A stretch of 64,000 bases of DNA from Sphaerulina vaccinii. Its lineage: Eukaryota > Ascomycota > Dothideomycetes > Mycosphaerellales > Mycosphaerellaceae. This document shows positions 55,706-64,000 of the stretch, in pieces. A model generated the notes under the pieces. The model saw only the letters and a program-made list of their open reading frames with translations, was not told the origin of the DNA and searched no databases. Positions within the stretch are counted from its first letter, which is position 1; each line of letters begins with the position of its first letter. A program made the translations under genes and the position numbers. The DNA is taken from the NCBI GenBank assembly GCA_022570795.1, contig JAKUDP010000001.1:1922001-1986000 (forward strand), read 5' to 3'.

Positions 55706-57565
55706 ATGATGCCGCGCGCACTCACCACCCCCGACATCTACTCCCACCACCACTCCACCGCCAGCGCCCCGAGTCTTCGCAGTCGGACGCCCATCGATGT
55801 CTCCGACATGTCGCGCCCATTCACGCCACCTGATGCCGATGGAGCCAATGTGAAGGTCGTCGTGCGAGTTCGAAAGCACATCAAGCGAGAGATCGAGGCT
55901 CGTCAGCCATGCATTGTCCGCATGAACCCCGACACTCAAGAGACCACGATTCAACCACCAGAACTGACGGATGAGCAACTGCGAAACTCGCGCAAGCAGT
56001 ACGAGGCGAAGAGCTTCACCTTCGACAAATCCTTCTGGTCACAGAATGAGACTGATCCGCACTACGCTGGCCAGAGCGACATCTACGACTCGTTCGGCGA
56101 GGAGTTCCTGGACCACAACTTCGATGGCTATCACACGTGTATCTTCGCCTATGGCCAGACCGGCAGCGGCAAGTCATATACCATGATGGGAACACCTGAC
56201 CAGCCCGGACTGATCCCACGCACATGTCGAGGATTATTCGAGCGTGTAGAGGAGGAGCAGAGCGGCAGTATAACATACAATGTGCATGTCTCCTACTTTG
56301 AGATCTACAACGAGCACGTCAAAGACCTGCTGACTCCACGTACAAACCCACCGACATATCTCAAGATCAGAGAGAGCAAAGGAGAGGGAGTCTTTGTACA
56401 GAACTTGACAGACGAGAAGGTCCAGAGCTACGAGGACATTGAGAGAATCATGAAGATGGGAGATCTGAACCGTACCGTGGCGAGCACAAAGATGAACGAC
56501 ACTTCTTCACGGTCACATGCTGTCTTCACATTGACACTGAAGCAAATACAGGCGAGCACCACGGATGACAGTACGACCGAGAGAGTGGCACGCATGCGAC
56601 TGGTCGACTTGGCAGGATCCGAGCGAGCAGGGAGGACCGAAGCTACTGGACAGCGACTACGAGAAGGAGGAAACATCAACCAGTCTCTCACCACTCTTGG
56701 CCGAGTCATTCAAGCTCTCGCAGATCCCAAGCGACAGCGTGCAGCTCGGATGACTGGGTTGCAGAACCAGACGAAGCGACGCGCAGAAGTGGTACCATAC
56801 AGAGACAGTGTTCTGACATGGCTGCTCAAGGATTCTCTTGGCGGTAACAGCAAGACAGCAATGGTCGCTTGTATCTCGCCTACCGATTATGACGAGACAT
56901 TATCGACTCTTCGATACGCTGATCAGGCAAAGCGTATCCGCACCATTGCCCGTGTCAATCAAGACTCCAAATCCGCCGCTGAGCGTGATGCGCAGATCAT
57001 GGAGATGGCCGAGACGATCAAGCTGTTGCAGCTCTCTGTCAACACCGCAGCAACACGCAAGCGGGACGAAGCCGATCGAGCGAGAGATGAGCTGGAGGAC
57101 TATCAACGACAGGTGGGCAAGATGCATCGTGCAATGCAGGAGTCCAAGGCCGTCTCTGATACGAGGATTCGTGCTTTGACACAGGAAGTGGATGAGCTGA
57201 GACCTCAGAACGAAGCCCTTCGCATCGAAATTGAGGCACTAAGGCGCCACCTAGCACTTGCGGTTGGCGAGCTCAAGAATCCGATCGTACTCCCCGAAGC
57301 CTTCATGCAGGACGAGGATGGCGAGAGGTCAGTGTATGAGGATTCGGACCACGATAGCGGCGTGGACGATGGTTTCTCTTTCACTAAAGGCGGCGAGGAG
57401 GAGAGCTGGCAGGCAGATGTTCATGAGTTATTGGCGGATCTTGGCATGTTCAAGAAGAAGGTCCAGGACGACAAGTTACGCTTTCCTCGTCCAGACTCTG
57501 GGTTTGAGGCCAGCGCACGCCAGCAGCGTATCCTGGGCAAGATTGATGGCAACGAACAGACATGA
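55706..57565 (+). CDS. kinesin-3-type motor, UncB/NKin3-like, short tail
   Basis: Intronless 619 aa from ATG 55706 (an upstream ATG at 55532 would add 58 residues with no conserved content). Motor domain about residues 45-430 has NVKVVVRVRKHIKREIE, SFTFDKSFWSQNETDPHYAG, CIFAYGQTGSGKSYTMMG (P-loop), NDTSSRSHAVFTLTL (switch I), LVDLAGSERAGRT (switch II), NINQSLTTLGRVIQAL, and SVLTWLLKDSLGGNSKTAM. The FWS-x6-DPHYA loop and GEEFLDHNFDGYHTC favour the kinesin-3 class, closer to the second fungal member (UncB/NKin3) than to UncA. A short coiled coil (about 440-540) and an acidic tail follow. No FHA or PH domain, which full-size kinesin-3 motors carry. Confidence 0.88.
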   Translation: MMPRALTTPDIYSHHHSTASAPSLRSRTPIDVSDMSRPFTPPDADGANVKVVVRVRKHIKREIEARQPCIVRMNPDTQETTIQPPELTDEQLRNSRKQYEAKSFTFDKSFWSQNETDPHYAGQSDIYDSFGEEFLDHNFDGYHTCIFAYGQTGSGKSYTMMGTPDQPGLIPRTCRGLFERVEEEQSGSITYNVHVSYFEIYNEHVKDLLTPRTNPPTYLKIRESKGEGVFVQNLTDEKVQSYEDIERIMKMGDLNRTVASTKMNDTSSRSHAVFTLTLKQIQASTTDDSTTERVARMRLVDLAGSERAGRTEATGQRLREGGNINQSLTTLGRVIQALADPKRQRAARMTGLQNQTKRRAEVVPYRDSVLTWLLKDSLGGNSKTAMVACISPTDYDETLSTLRYADQAKRIRTIARVNQDSKSAAERDAQIMEMAETIKLLQLSVNTAATRKRDEADRARDELEDYQRQVGKMHRAMQESKAVSDTRIRALTQEVDELRPQNEALRIEIEALRRHLALAVGELKNPIVLPEAFMQDEDGERSVYEDSDHDSGVDDGFSFTKGGEEESWQADVHELLADLGMFKKKVQDDKLRFPRPDSGFEASARQQRILGKIDGNEQT

Positions 57566-57784
57566 GGGAGTTCTTGGGACTCTCCACGAGACATGATGAT
57601 CAGGTAAGCGTTTTGGCGTGGAGTTGTGGAATGAATTCTGGAAAACGTTGAAGCGGTAGGATTCCATACAGTTGCCAGAGTACTTGCGTGCTTGCGTGCT
57701 TGCTTGTCACTACAGTATAAATAGCTGCACAAATTCAAGGACATGATCATTGTGAATACTTCATGTCTAGCCTCAGAGTCTAGC

Positions 57785-59653
57785 TCAAGCTTTTTCACCG
57801 AGGTACTGTGTGATCCTAGGTGCCAGTTCCAACTTCATGATCTTGCCAGTAGCATTCAGCGGCCAGCCTTCCAGGCCAAGTTGCCGAAGTGTCAGTACGC
57901 TATACTCTTTACCAAACGTCTCGAGGACCTGCTCTTTGACATCTTCCTGTGTTGTCCCATTGAGACTTTCCAGAACTGCCAACGGGACCTCTCCCAATGT
58001 CTGATGAGGCCAAGCCAATACACTCGTAGTCGAATTCGTGTAGACAGCAATGCAACTTTCGAGTGCAGCTGGAGTGATTGGGATCCCAGCACGTTTTATA
58101 ACATCTTTCAGTCTACCTAGGATGTATACGATACCATCCTTGTCAACAGTGGCGAGATCTCCTGTGCGGAACCATTGCTTGCCATCTTTTTCTTGTAGGA
58201 AAGCTTCGGGGTTTGTGTTGTCGAGATAGTTCTTGAGTATACTTTTGCAGTTGATTAGGAGCTCGCCGGATTCACCTCGAAGAAGTGTTTCGCCAGTTTC
58301 TGGGTTGCGGATACGGATGTGCACGCCTTTGACCACGGTTCCTAAAGGACAGATTTCGCCGAAGTATGGGATGTTGTCGAGTTTGGTTTCGGAGAATGGC
58401 CAGTTGAAGAGGCCGCCGCCTTCGGTCATGCCGTGTGCTACGGCGACTTTGGCGTAGGGGAATGCTGTGGCGGCTTTCAGGAGAACATCGCGGGTGATCA
58501 TGTCCCCGCCTAACATGACTGTTTTGATGCGACTGACGTCCAAATCCACGCCAGTAGACTTCAGCTCAGCGAGGTAGGCATGTAGCAGAGCTGTAACGAA
58601 GAGCAGGTACGTGATGTCCTAGTGATAGGTCGCGAGTAAGCAAGTACCTCTGAAACGAATGTTCTTCATGACACTGTTCTGTCTCCGAGCTGGTCGCCTT
58701 GGTAGGGCCAAGCTGGGTGAGATCAGAAGGAGTGATCAACTCAACTGCTCACGAATCGCTCTAATTACACCTTTCATGCCCTCCGCAGGATCAGCCATAA
58801 CAGCACAAGCTCCGGCTTTGAAAGCAGCCATGTGCAGTGTAGGTGAAATTGCTCGAAAGTTGGCAGAGAATGCGCCAAGTCTCGAACTAGTATCGAGAAT
58901 TTTCTCGCCCCAGTGTTGAGATAAGAGAACGTGTGTTGCGCTTGCCACGCTACGTGGACATCCCTTTGGCTTCCCAGACGATGTGCCAGAGGTGAAGAGA
59001 ATGGATGCAATACGGCCAGGGTCATCGTTGCGTGCGCCTTGCAGTAGGGTATTGATCTCTTCCGTGCTTGGATTGGCTGATGCTGCTAGCTGAACAATAG
59101 TGGTCCACGTTGCGGGTGCATCGCCATCGAGAATTATCTTAACCGGCGGTGACTTGATCGCAAGCTTCGCAGCAGTTACATCAATGGCATCAGCTGCCGA
59201 TGCGTTGAGGACTAGGATTACGTCAGGACAAAGTCGAGACATGAATGAGTCCAATTCGGCTCTGCGAGGAGTGTTCGTTGCGCCTGGATCCAGCGAGCAG
59301 AGTGTCAGACGTAGGAGACTGCACGTCCAGAGAAGCAGTGGATATTCCACCCGGTTTGGCATAAACGTAGCTACTCTCATCCCAGGTCTGATGCCATGTG
59401 CCTCCAATCCTGCTGACAGTCTCAGCGCTGCATCATGGAGCTGAGTGTAAGTCCATGTCAGGCAACCTCGAGCATTGGTGCCATTGACCGCAGAGGACTC
59501 GCCGGTGATTTTCGATAAATGATCAGCTTGTTGGTGCATAACGACCACAGCAGGTCCAATGGGGTTCTTGACCAGGCCTTCTTCCAGATGTGTGAAGATT
59601 GAGGACCCATCTTCCAGTGGGCCACCATATACATCAGCTAGATTGAGTGCCAT
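57785..59653 (-). CDS. AMP-forming acyl-CoA synthetase/ligase
   Basis: ANL-superfamily adenylating enzyme. First exon from ATG 59653 to about 58745; last exon 57785-58618 (phase 0 after CACTAG). Motifs: ILFTSGTSSGKPKGCPRS (P-loop-like A3), AHGMTEGGG (A5), GELLINCKSILKNYLDN, WFRTGDLATVDKDGIVYILGRLKDVIKRAGIPITP (A7-A8), and ATGKIMKLEL with the catalytic Lys (A10). The join is not resolved: AEGMKGVIRAIREQ should continue directly into DITYLLFVTALLHAYLAEL, but no canonical donor gives that phase, and the first frame ends in TGA at 58736. Either a weak GTAATT donor at 58751 is used, there is a cryptic small exon, or the gene is broken. No PTS1. Substrate unknown. Confidence 0.8.
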
Positions 59654-60710
59654 CTGATTGGAGGAACAAGATTGCAGTAGAAAAGATTAGACTGTAGCGC
59701 TTACTGAAGTAGTGCATTTAATAGATCCATTGCGTGTATATATATCTACACTCAGGGGGCCTTGATAAAGGATGTCCATCGCTTTGTCATGTGGCATCGT
59801 GTAGTCGACCATGTGGGGCTCGCATTAAAGTTTTGATCCTTCAAAGCTTCGTAGCGCTTTGAGGCAATGCTCACTGAAGATGTTGAGGGAGTGTGCGAGC
59901 CAATCTCCAGTCTTTAAGACAAGATCTGGGCCGTTGAGCCTCCAGACATGTCGTTGGACTCGTTGAATGGTAGTCAGAGAGCTGCAGCGTTGGCCACTGC
60001 GCGGTGAGCTATAGGCTCGCTTATGTGGTTTGCGTCCTTAAGCTGACGAAGAACCATTGCAAATCGTGGCGCTTGCTCTGCCACTGGACACGGGATACCA
60101 CTCAGTAGCAGTCACAAGAACTTACTGATTCATCAATGTTCGCGGTGCCATCTGTCTGCATCTGTCAACGAGGTACAGGAAGTTGCATCCTCACCATCAA
60201 GTGACGGCTCCTTGACAGCTGGTGCCTTCGCTGCTATCGTGCCCAGGCTGGGCCATGGCTGAAAGCACTGCCCGATCTCTCCACATTGGCAAATAGGGGG
60301 ATAAGAGACCATGCGTAGCGTCGCAGTAATGTGAAGCCGATAAACCTGTTCGCCACATGTTAGTATGTGCTGTAGTCCATTTCATTCATCATCGCGTGTA
60401 GATTTCGGAGAGTTCAGAAGAGTTGCGTATAAAGTGTGTCACCAGATCCCAGTAACTGAGGTATGACAGCTCCAATAAATTTAGAATATCATCATTTGTG
60501 CAGGGGTTGAAGATTCGAGCTTACCGAGACTTGATCAGAGAAGTTGTTGTGTTGGTGGAAGGTCGATGAGGTCCGTTGAACGACTTCCTAGTGTCCTTGT
60601 GTCGTCCACATCGCATTGCAGCTAGAATTGAGGTCTGAAGAAGACCTGGCGAGCGTGGTCACTGTCAGTCTTGCAGAGAGCTTGGCTGGCCGGGTCTTCT
60701 CATGAACACT
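59654..60710. other. intergenic, no gene seen
   Basis: 1.06 kb between the ligase start and the stop of the next minus-strand gene. I looked for tRNA-like folds and conserved frames and found none. Confidence 0.45.
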
Positions 60711-61223
60711 TCAATCTCCTTCCTCGTCGAACGCTAGCTTGACAGGCTTTGCCTTCTTCTTCGCTTTCTTTATGACTTTCTTGTCAGCAGGTGCTTCATC
60801 TCCGTCCTCGACGTCGTCCTGTGCGCCGATAGCCTTGACTGCTTTACGCTTCTTTTGCGCAGTGCCATCCGTGAGTTTGGAGTCGGTGCGTTGTGTAGCG
60901 TTTTCAGGAAGAGCACCAGACATCTTGGGGTCACCAGCAGATGCGTGAACCTCTTTGATGCTATCGGTATCGTGGACACCCTCCGAGACCACTTTGTTCA
61001 GCTGTTCGTACTCCTCCTTGCTGATGCTGACAGTCTCCCCACTCTCGTCTATCACTAGAGGAGCATCATCTTCGTTGGGGTCCTTTGCCCGTCTTGCACG
61101 TGGGACCTGCTGCTCATGGCGATCGGTCTCGCCGCGGCCGGCCTTTTGATCGTGCAGTCGCTGCAAAAAAGGTGGCAGAGTCTTGTCGTAGTTCAACTCT
61201 TTCGACTTGATTTTACTGGACAT
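60711..61223 (-). CDS. DUF4604-type charged nuclear protein
   Basis: Single exon from ATG 61223, 170 aa. The start MSSKIKSKELNYDKTLPPFLQRLHDQKAG and the following PLVIDESGETVSISKEEYEQL are characteristic of the DUF4604 family of small eukaryotic proteins (including human KIAA1143). The C-terminal third is Lys-rich (ADKKVIKKAKKKAKPVKLAF) and ends in an acidic tip. No enzymatic domain; the basic stretch would act as a nuclear signal. Function is unknown. Divergent to RPS29 with about 320 bp between starts. Confidence 0.85.
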   Translation of the reverse strand: MSSKIKSKELNYDKTLPPFLQRLHDQKAGRGETDRHEQQVPRARRAKDPNEDDAPLVIDESGETVSISKEEYEQLNKVVSEGVHDTDSIKEVHASAGDPKMSGALPENATQRTDSKLTDGTAQKKRKAVKAIGAQDDVEDGDEAPADKKVIKKAKKKAKPVKLAFDEEGD

Positions 61224-61544
61224 CGCGGATGTCGCGCAAGCTGCTCTCCGACACACTAAAGGGAAAACATACGAGCCGGAAGTGATCCTTGAAGGCGCAA
61301 ATTGTTGGTTGTCGGCGAGAAAAGTGAGATGTCGAGGTAGTAGGTGGAGGAGACGTTCAAGTCGAAAAGATCGGTCGCTCTTGCCGCCAAGAATTATCAA
61401 CCGGAAAGTCCCGTCTCTGGCTCGCACCTGCCAGAATTTGAAGTAACGATTTGACGACGGAACAGACAGCACACACCCAGCGCCCAACACGACCTCCTGC
61501 GACTCGCTTTCCCTCAATCACATCGACAAAGCAATACCGCAACC
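61224..61544. promoter_or_regulatory. shared divergent promoter DUF4604 gene / RPS29
   Basis: 321 bp between the two ATGs. As a ribosomal-protein promoter it is expected to be strong; I could not pick out a specific element. Confidence 0.4.
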
Positions 61545-61902
61545 ATGTCTCACGAATCTGGTACGGCACCCTCGCGATATGGCCTGGAGGAGATGCGAAA
61601 CTAACTCGTAACTTGCAGTCTGGTACTCGCGCCCACGCACCTACGGCAAGGGAGCAAGAGCTTGGTATGTCTGAAAGAATATGAGCTGGAGGAGAAGCAG
61701 GAAATGTGTGGTGATCGTCAGGGAACTAACGAGGGGATAGCCGTGTCTGCACTCACAAGGCTGGTCTCATCCGCAAGTACGGCCTGAACATCTGCCGTCA
61801 GTGCTTCCGCGAGAAGTCCACCGACATTGGCTTCACCAAGGTATGGAAAATGAGAGAGGTTTTGTTGCGAATGACAAAACTAATGAGGTGTAGCACCGTT
61901 AA
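61545..61902 (+). CDS. RPS29: 40S ribosomal protein S29 (uS14)
   Basis: Four tiny exons: 61545-61560 (16 nt), 61619-61664 (46), 61741-61840 (100) and 61894-61902 (9), giving exactly the family length of 56 aa: MSHESVWYSRPRTYGKGARA, CRVCTHKAGLIRKYGLNIC, RQCFREKSTDIGFTKHR. The four zinc-binding cysteines are present as C-x2-C and C-x2-C. Introns 1 and 2 have CTAAC branch sites. uS14 sits in the head of the 40S subunit. The last coding exon holds only His, Arg and the stop. Too short and too split to show as an open frame. Confidence 0.96.
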
Positions 61903-63090
61903 GTGCGCATTGGCTGGACCGGGATGGCGAAAGGACCTTGATGGGGCACGAAAGCGATGGGTTCTCCGGATGAAGAGCGAAACTGCGGCATATCAGGAAT
62001 GGCGTTCTACGAGGTGATAAATGCTACAATGGGCACGCTTTCCGACGAGTAGGCAATAGCTCGAATCCTGCAGCTGCAACGACATGAAGTCAGTGAAGAA
62101 AGTCTGCGCACAACTTCATCCTCGGACAAAAAGTCAAGAAACACCTAACATCTTACCAAACCAGTATACTCAAGTCTCACTGCATCCGAACATTCTCACA
62201 CTGGCAGGCACACTTCATGACTTCCTGATAAGTACTCCTGATGCAAAGGATATCCTGTCCCAATCCAAGAAGATCAAGAAGATTCTCTGGCTTTCGCAAT
62301 CAGCTTCTCAGTCCAAGCTGTGCCTGAGTATGCCATTCAATATTTCATTTGTTAGTGTGAATTGCAACATGAGCCGGATCGAACAGCGATCGGTCGAGCA
62401 CTTGTTTAGTCGAGTTGATGGTCAATCTTCCCACTGCATTAGTAGATTCGCGCTCGCGCTACGGCGACTACTCCTTTGAGTACGAGCGCGAAACGATGGA
62501 AATATTCTATATCCAGAAGTTGTCCTTGGGCTCGTCAAGCCACCCTAGCGGAGAGATGATGAGAAGTGCCGAGATCGATTGCTTACTTCACATGACATGT
62601 TATTGCATCGAAGTCCCTGCTGTGACAGCAAGCGTATAAACCTATCTTGAGTCCACATATATCCGTATTGTTGGGCACAGTGCTTGTCACAGTCATCATT
62701 GCTAGACCTGATACTGCGCTCGTAGTGTTGCATGCCCTTCGCATCATGTTCCCAAAATTGTGGAGCTGGAGAAGTTGCCTGACGGGACGCCTCTCCAGAG
62801 CTTCGGTGGTATCTCAATACACCGCAATCGCCTACGCGATGCTTGGTCCATGCCACGATTTCAGGCTCAGCCTGTGCTTGTCCATAACTCAGGCAGATGA
62901 AGATATCTCCAGTGTACGTCCTCCAATCAAATACAAGCAAGAGGCTTCGCTTCTGCGCATCATGTGTTGGTATGCCCATATCCGCGGACGACCGGCGGCA
63001 ACGCGTCGTCATAAGCGAGGGGTTGAAGCAAAGGCTCAAAGTGAAGCGAGCGACTGTTGAGTGGAGCATAGCAATGATGAGTTGCTCATC
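61903..63090. other. convergent intergenic region
   Basis: 1.19 kb downstream of RPS29 and the phosducin-like gene. A 174-codon minus frame at 62545-63069 and a 137-codon plus frame opposite it show no recognisable content and overlap each other; I see no real gene. Confidence 0.45.
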
Positions 63091-64000
63091 TCAAGATTTG
63101 ATGTCTAAAAGGCTAGAGTCAGCAGGCGCTGGAAGATTACACTTCCGGAGACACTTACCTCTTGAATACAGTCTCCAATGTGATAGCGTTCAGCTCAGCA
63201 TCATCTGGAAGCTCATTGATCAGAGGAATCAGTCCGGCGAACTTGTCTCCATTGCGGTATGCAATGATGGCTGGCACACCCATGGGCTCCATTTGTGCGT
63301 CTTCATAGTGCAGCTTGATGAAGCGAGCATCCTGATGCTTACTAGCCAAAGTACGAACGCAACGCTCGAACAGGTCACTAACTTGCGACTATTATATGTT
63401 AGCTTGGTGACCGAGATGCTACCCCTGGAGGACTCACGTAGTCGTCGTAGATGTAAACTATAACAACCGTGTCTGGATCAGACTTGTCGACAGCCTCCAG
63501 ATACCCATCTGGATCGACCATGCTGAGACTACCAAATAGCCTCGTGCTATTGCCATTACCATTGCGGTGCATCTGGCTTCCTTTCGGCCCTGTTTGCATC
63601 TCTTTCAATCTGCTCTGCCTCCATTTCTTCATGAACGCATCATCATCGACTCCGTCCTCGAGCTCGAACTCATCTTCCTCATCGATCTTCTCTGCAGGTA
63701 CCTGCTCCTTCAACGACAGCTGTTGGGTGAAGTTCGTCAAGCTGGATGTGCTTCGCATGGATGCTCGCTGAGTGCGACGAGAATCCGCGAAGTCTTGGGC
63801 ATCGGAGATGACTCCCTTGGGTCCAGTATTCGCACCATATCGCTTCATAGGTATGGTGCTCCTGGCACTGCTCATAGACGCCCGCGGCGGGTCTGCAACA
63901 GATGCAGGCGGTGTAACATCGGAATCGGAATCGTCAGAGAGATTCAAGAATGATCGCGCATCATCTTGTTCATCCTCAGGGTGCGCAGTGGAGCGTTCCT
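63091..64000 (-). CDS. phosducin-like protein, 5' end off the window
   Basis: Cytosolic thioredoxin-fold cochaperone of the CCT chaperonin that helps assemble G-beta-gamma or fold tubulin and actin. Exons in the window: >63438-64000, 63159-63388, and a proposed last exon 63091-63112. The N-terminal part is acidic (NLSDDSDSD, EEDEFELEDGVDDDAF), then FMKKWRQSRLKEMQ, the family's helix. FGSLSMVDPDGYLEAVDKSD, VVIVYIYDDY, and RFIKLHYEDAQMEPMGVPAIIAYRNGDKFAGLIPLINEL are the thioredoxin-like core, lacking the redox Cys pair. The 49-bp intron (GTGAGT to TAATAG) is clear. The final intron uses a good donor (GTAAGT at 63158); without it the protein would end two codons later at TAA. Confidence 0.85.

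Noticed and set aside
59654..60710. Possible tRNA or small RNA gene in the 1-kb gap
   Set aside because: No A-box/B-box pair or cloverleaf found on reading both strands.
62545..63069. 174-codon minus frame overlapping a 137-codon plus frame
   Set aside because: Mutually overlapping, no conserved motif, compositions unlike neighbouring genes.

Overview
The window reads as nuclear DNA of a filamentous ascomycete. Genes are spaced, carry many 45-145 bp GT-AG introns with CTAAC-type branch sites, and encode fungal proteins such as Chs7, Gep4, Oac1 and a gag/pol LTR retrotransposon load. The tandem small proteins starting with an LSAELRN motif, together with a RIP-saturated AT block, point (by inference) to a Dothideomycete, possibly Capnodiales/Mycosphaerellales. 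Coordinates below come from reading splice sites by eye; there are no transcripts behind them.

Left arm (1-22.3 kb), ordinary gene-dense euchromatin: 5' end of a Swd2-like WD40 gene, mitochondrial oxaloacetate carrier OAC1, a three-copy tandem family with one broken copy, NAD kinase, LAS1 rRNA endonuclease, TRAPP subunit TRS31, a PARG-like macrodomain protein, a GPI-anchored secreted protein, an adaptin-binding p34/Irc6 protein, SmD3, GEP4, a small Cys-containing hypothetical, a membrane protein, CHS7, the GPI de-N-acetylase GPI12, one doubtful small gene, and OHCU decarboxylase (purine catabolism).

Middle (22,299-39,742): a sharply bounded 17.4-kb AT block in which CpA and TpG are almost absent, i.e. 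saturated repeat-induced point mutation. It has perfect 13-bp inverted termini and sits exactly at the stop codon of a host gene. Inside I can delimit three LTR elements: a minus-strand 2.3-kb gag-only Copia element (LTRs 175 bp, TSD TATAA), a 2.5-kb Gypsy-like gag element (LTR-like repeats 324/403 bp), and a complete 5.7-kb Copia element (LTRs 233 bp, TSD GTTTA, half-tRNA initiator-Met primer site). All coding frames are destroyed.

Right arm (39.7-64 kb): a host gene running into the block, a 1,150-residue ADF-H-like/PH-like protein, an Osh1-type oxysterol-binding protein with a perfect (TTC)76 tract about 350 bp upstream of its start, mitochondrial EF-Tu (TUF1), 3-hydroxyisobutyryl-CoA hydrolase, RNA polymerase III subunit RPC4/RPC53, a kinesin-3-like motor, an AMP-forming acyl-CoA ligase with an unresolved exon junction, a DUF4604-type protein, RPS29 in four tiny exons, and the 5'-truncated phosducin-like gene at the edge. 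Most are housekeeping genes in unrelated pathways; mitochondrial functions are frequent (OAC1, GEP4, TUF1, HIBCH) but no biosynthetic cluster is evident. The part most worth a second look is the nested AT block and its insertion site.
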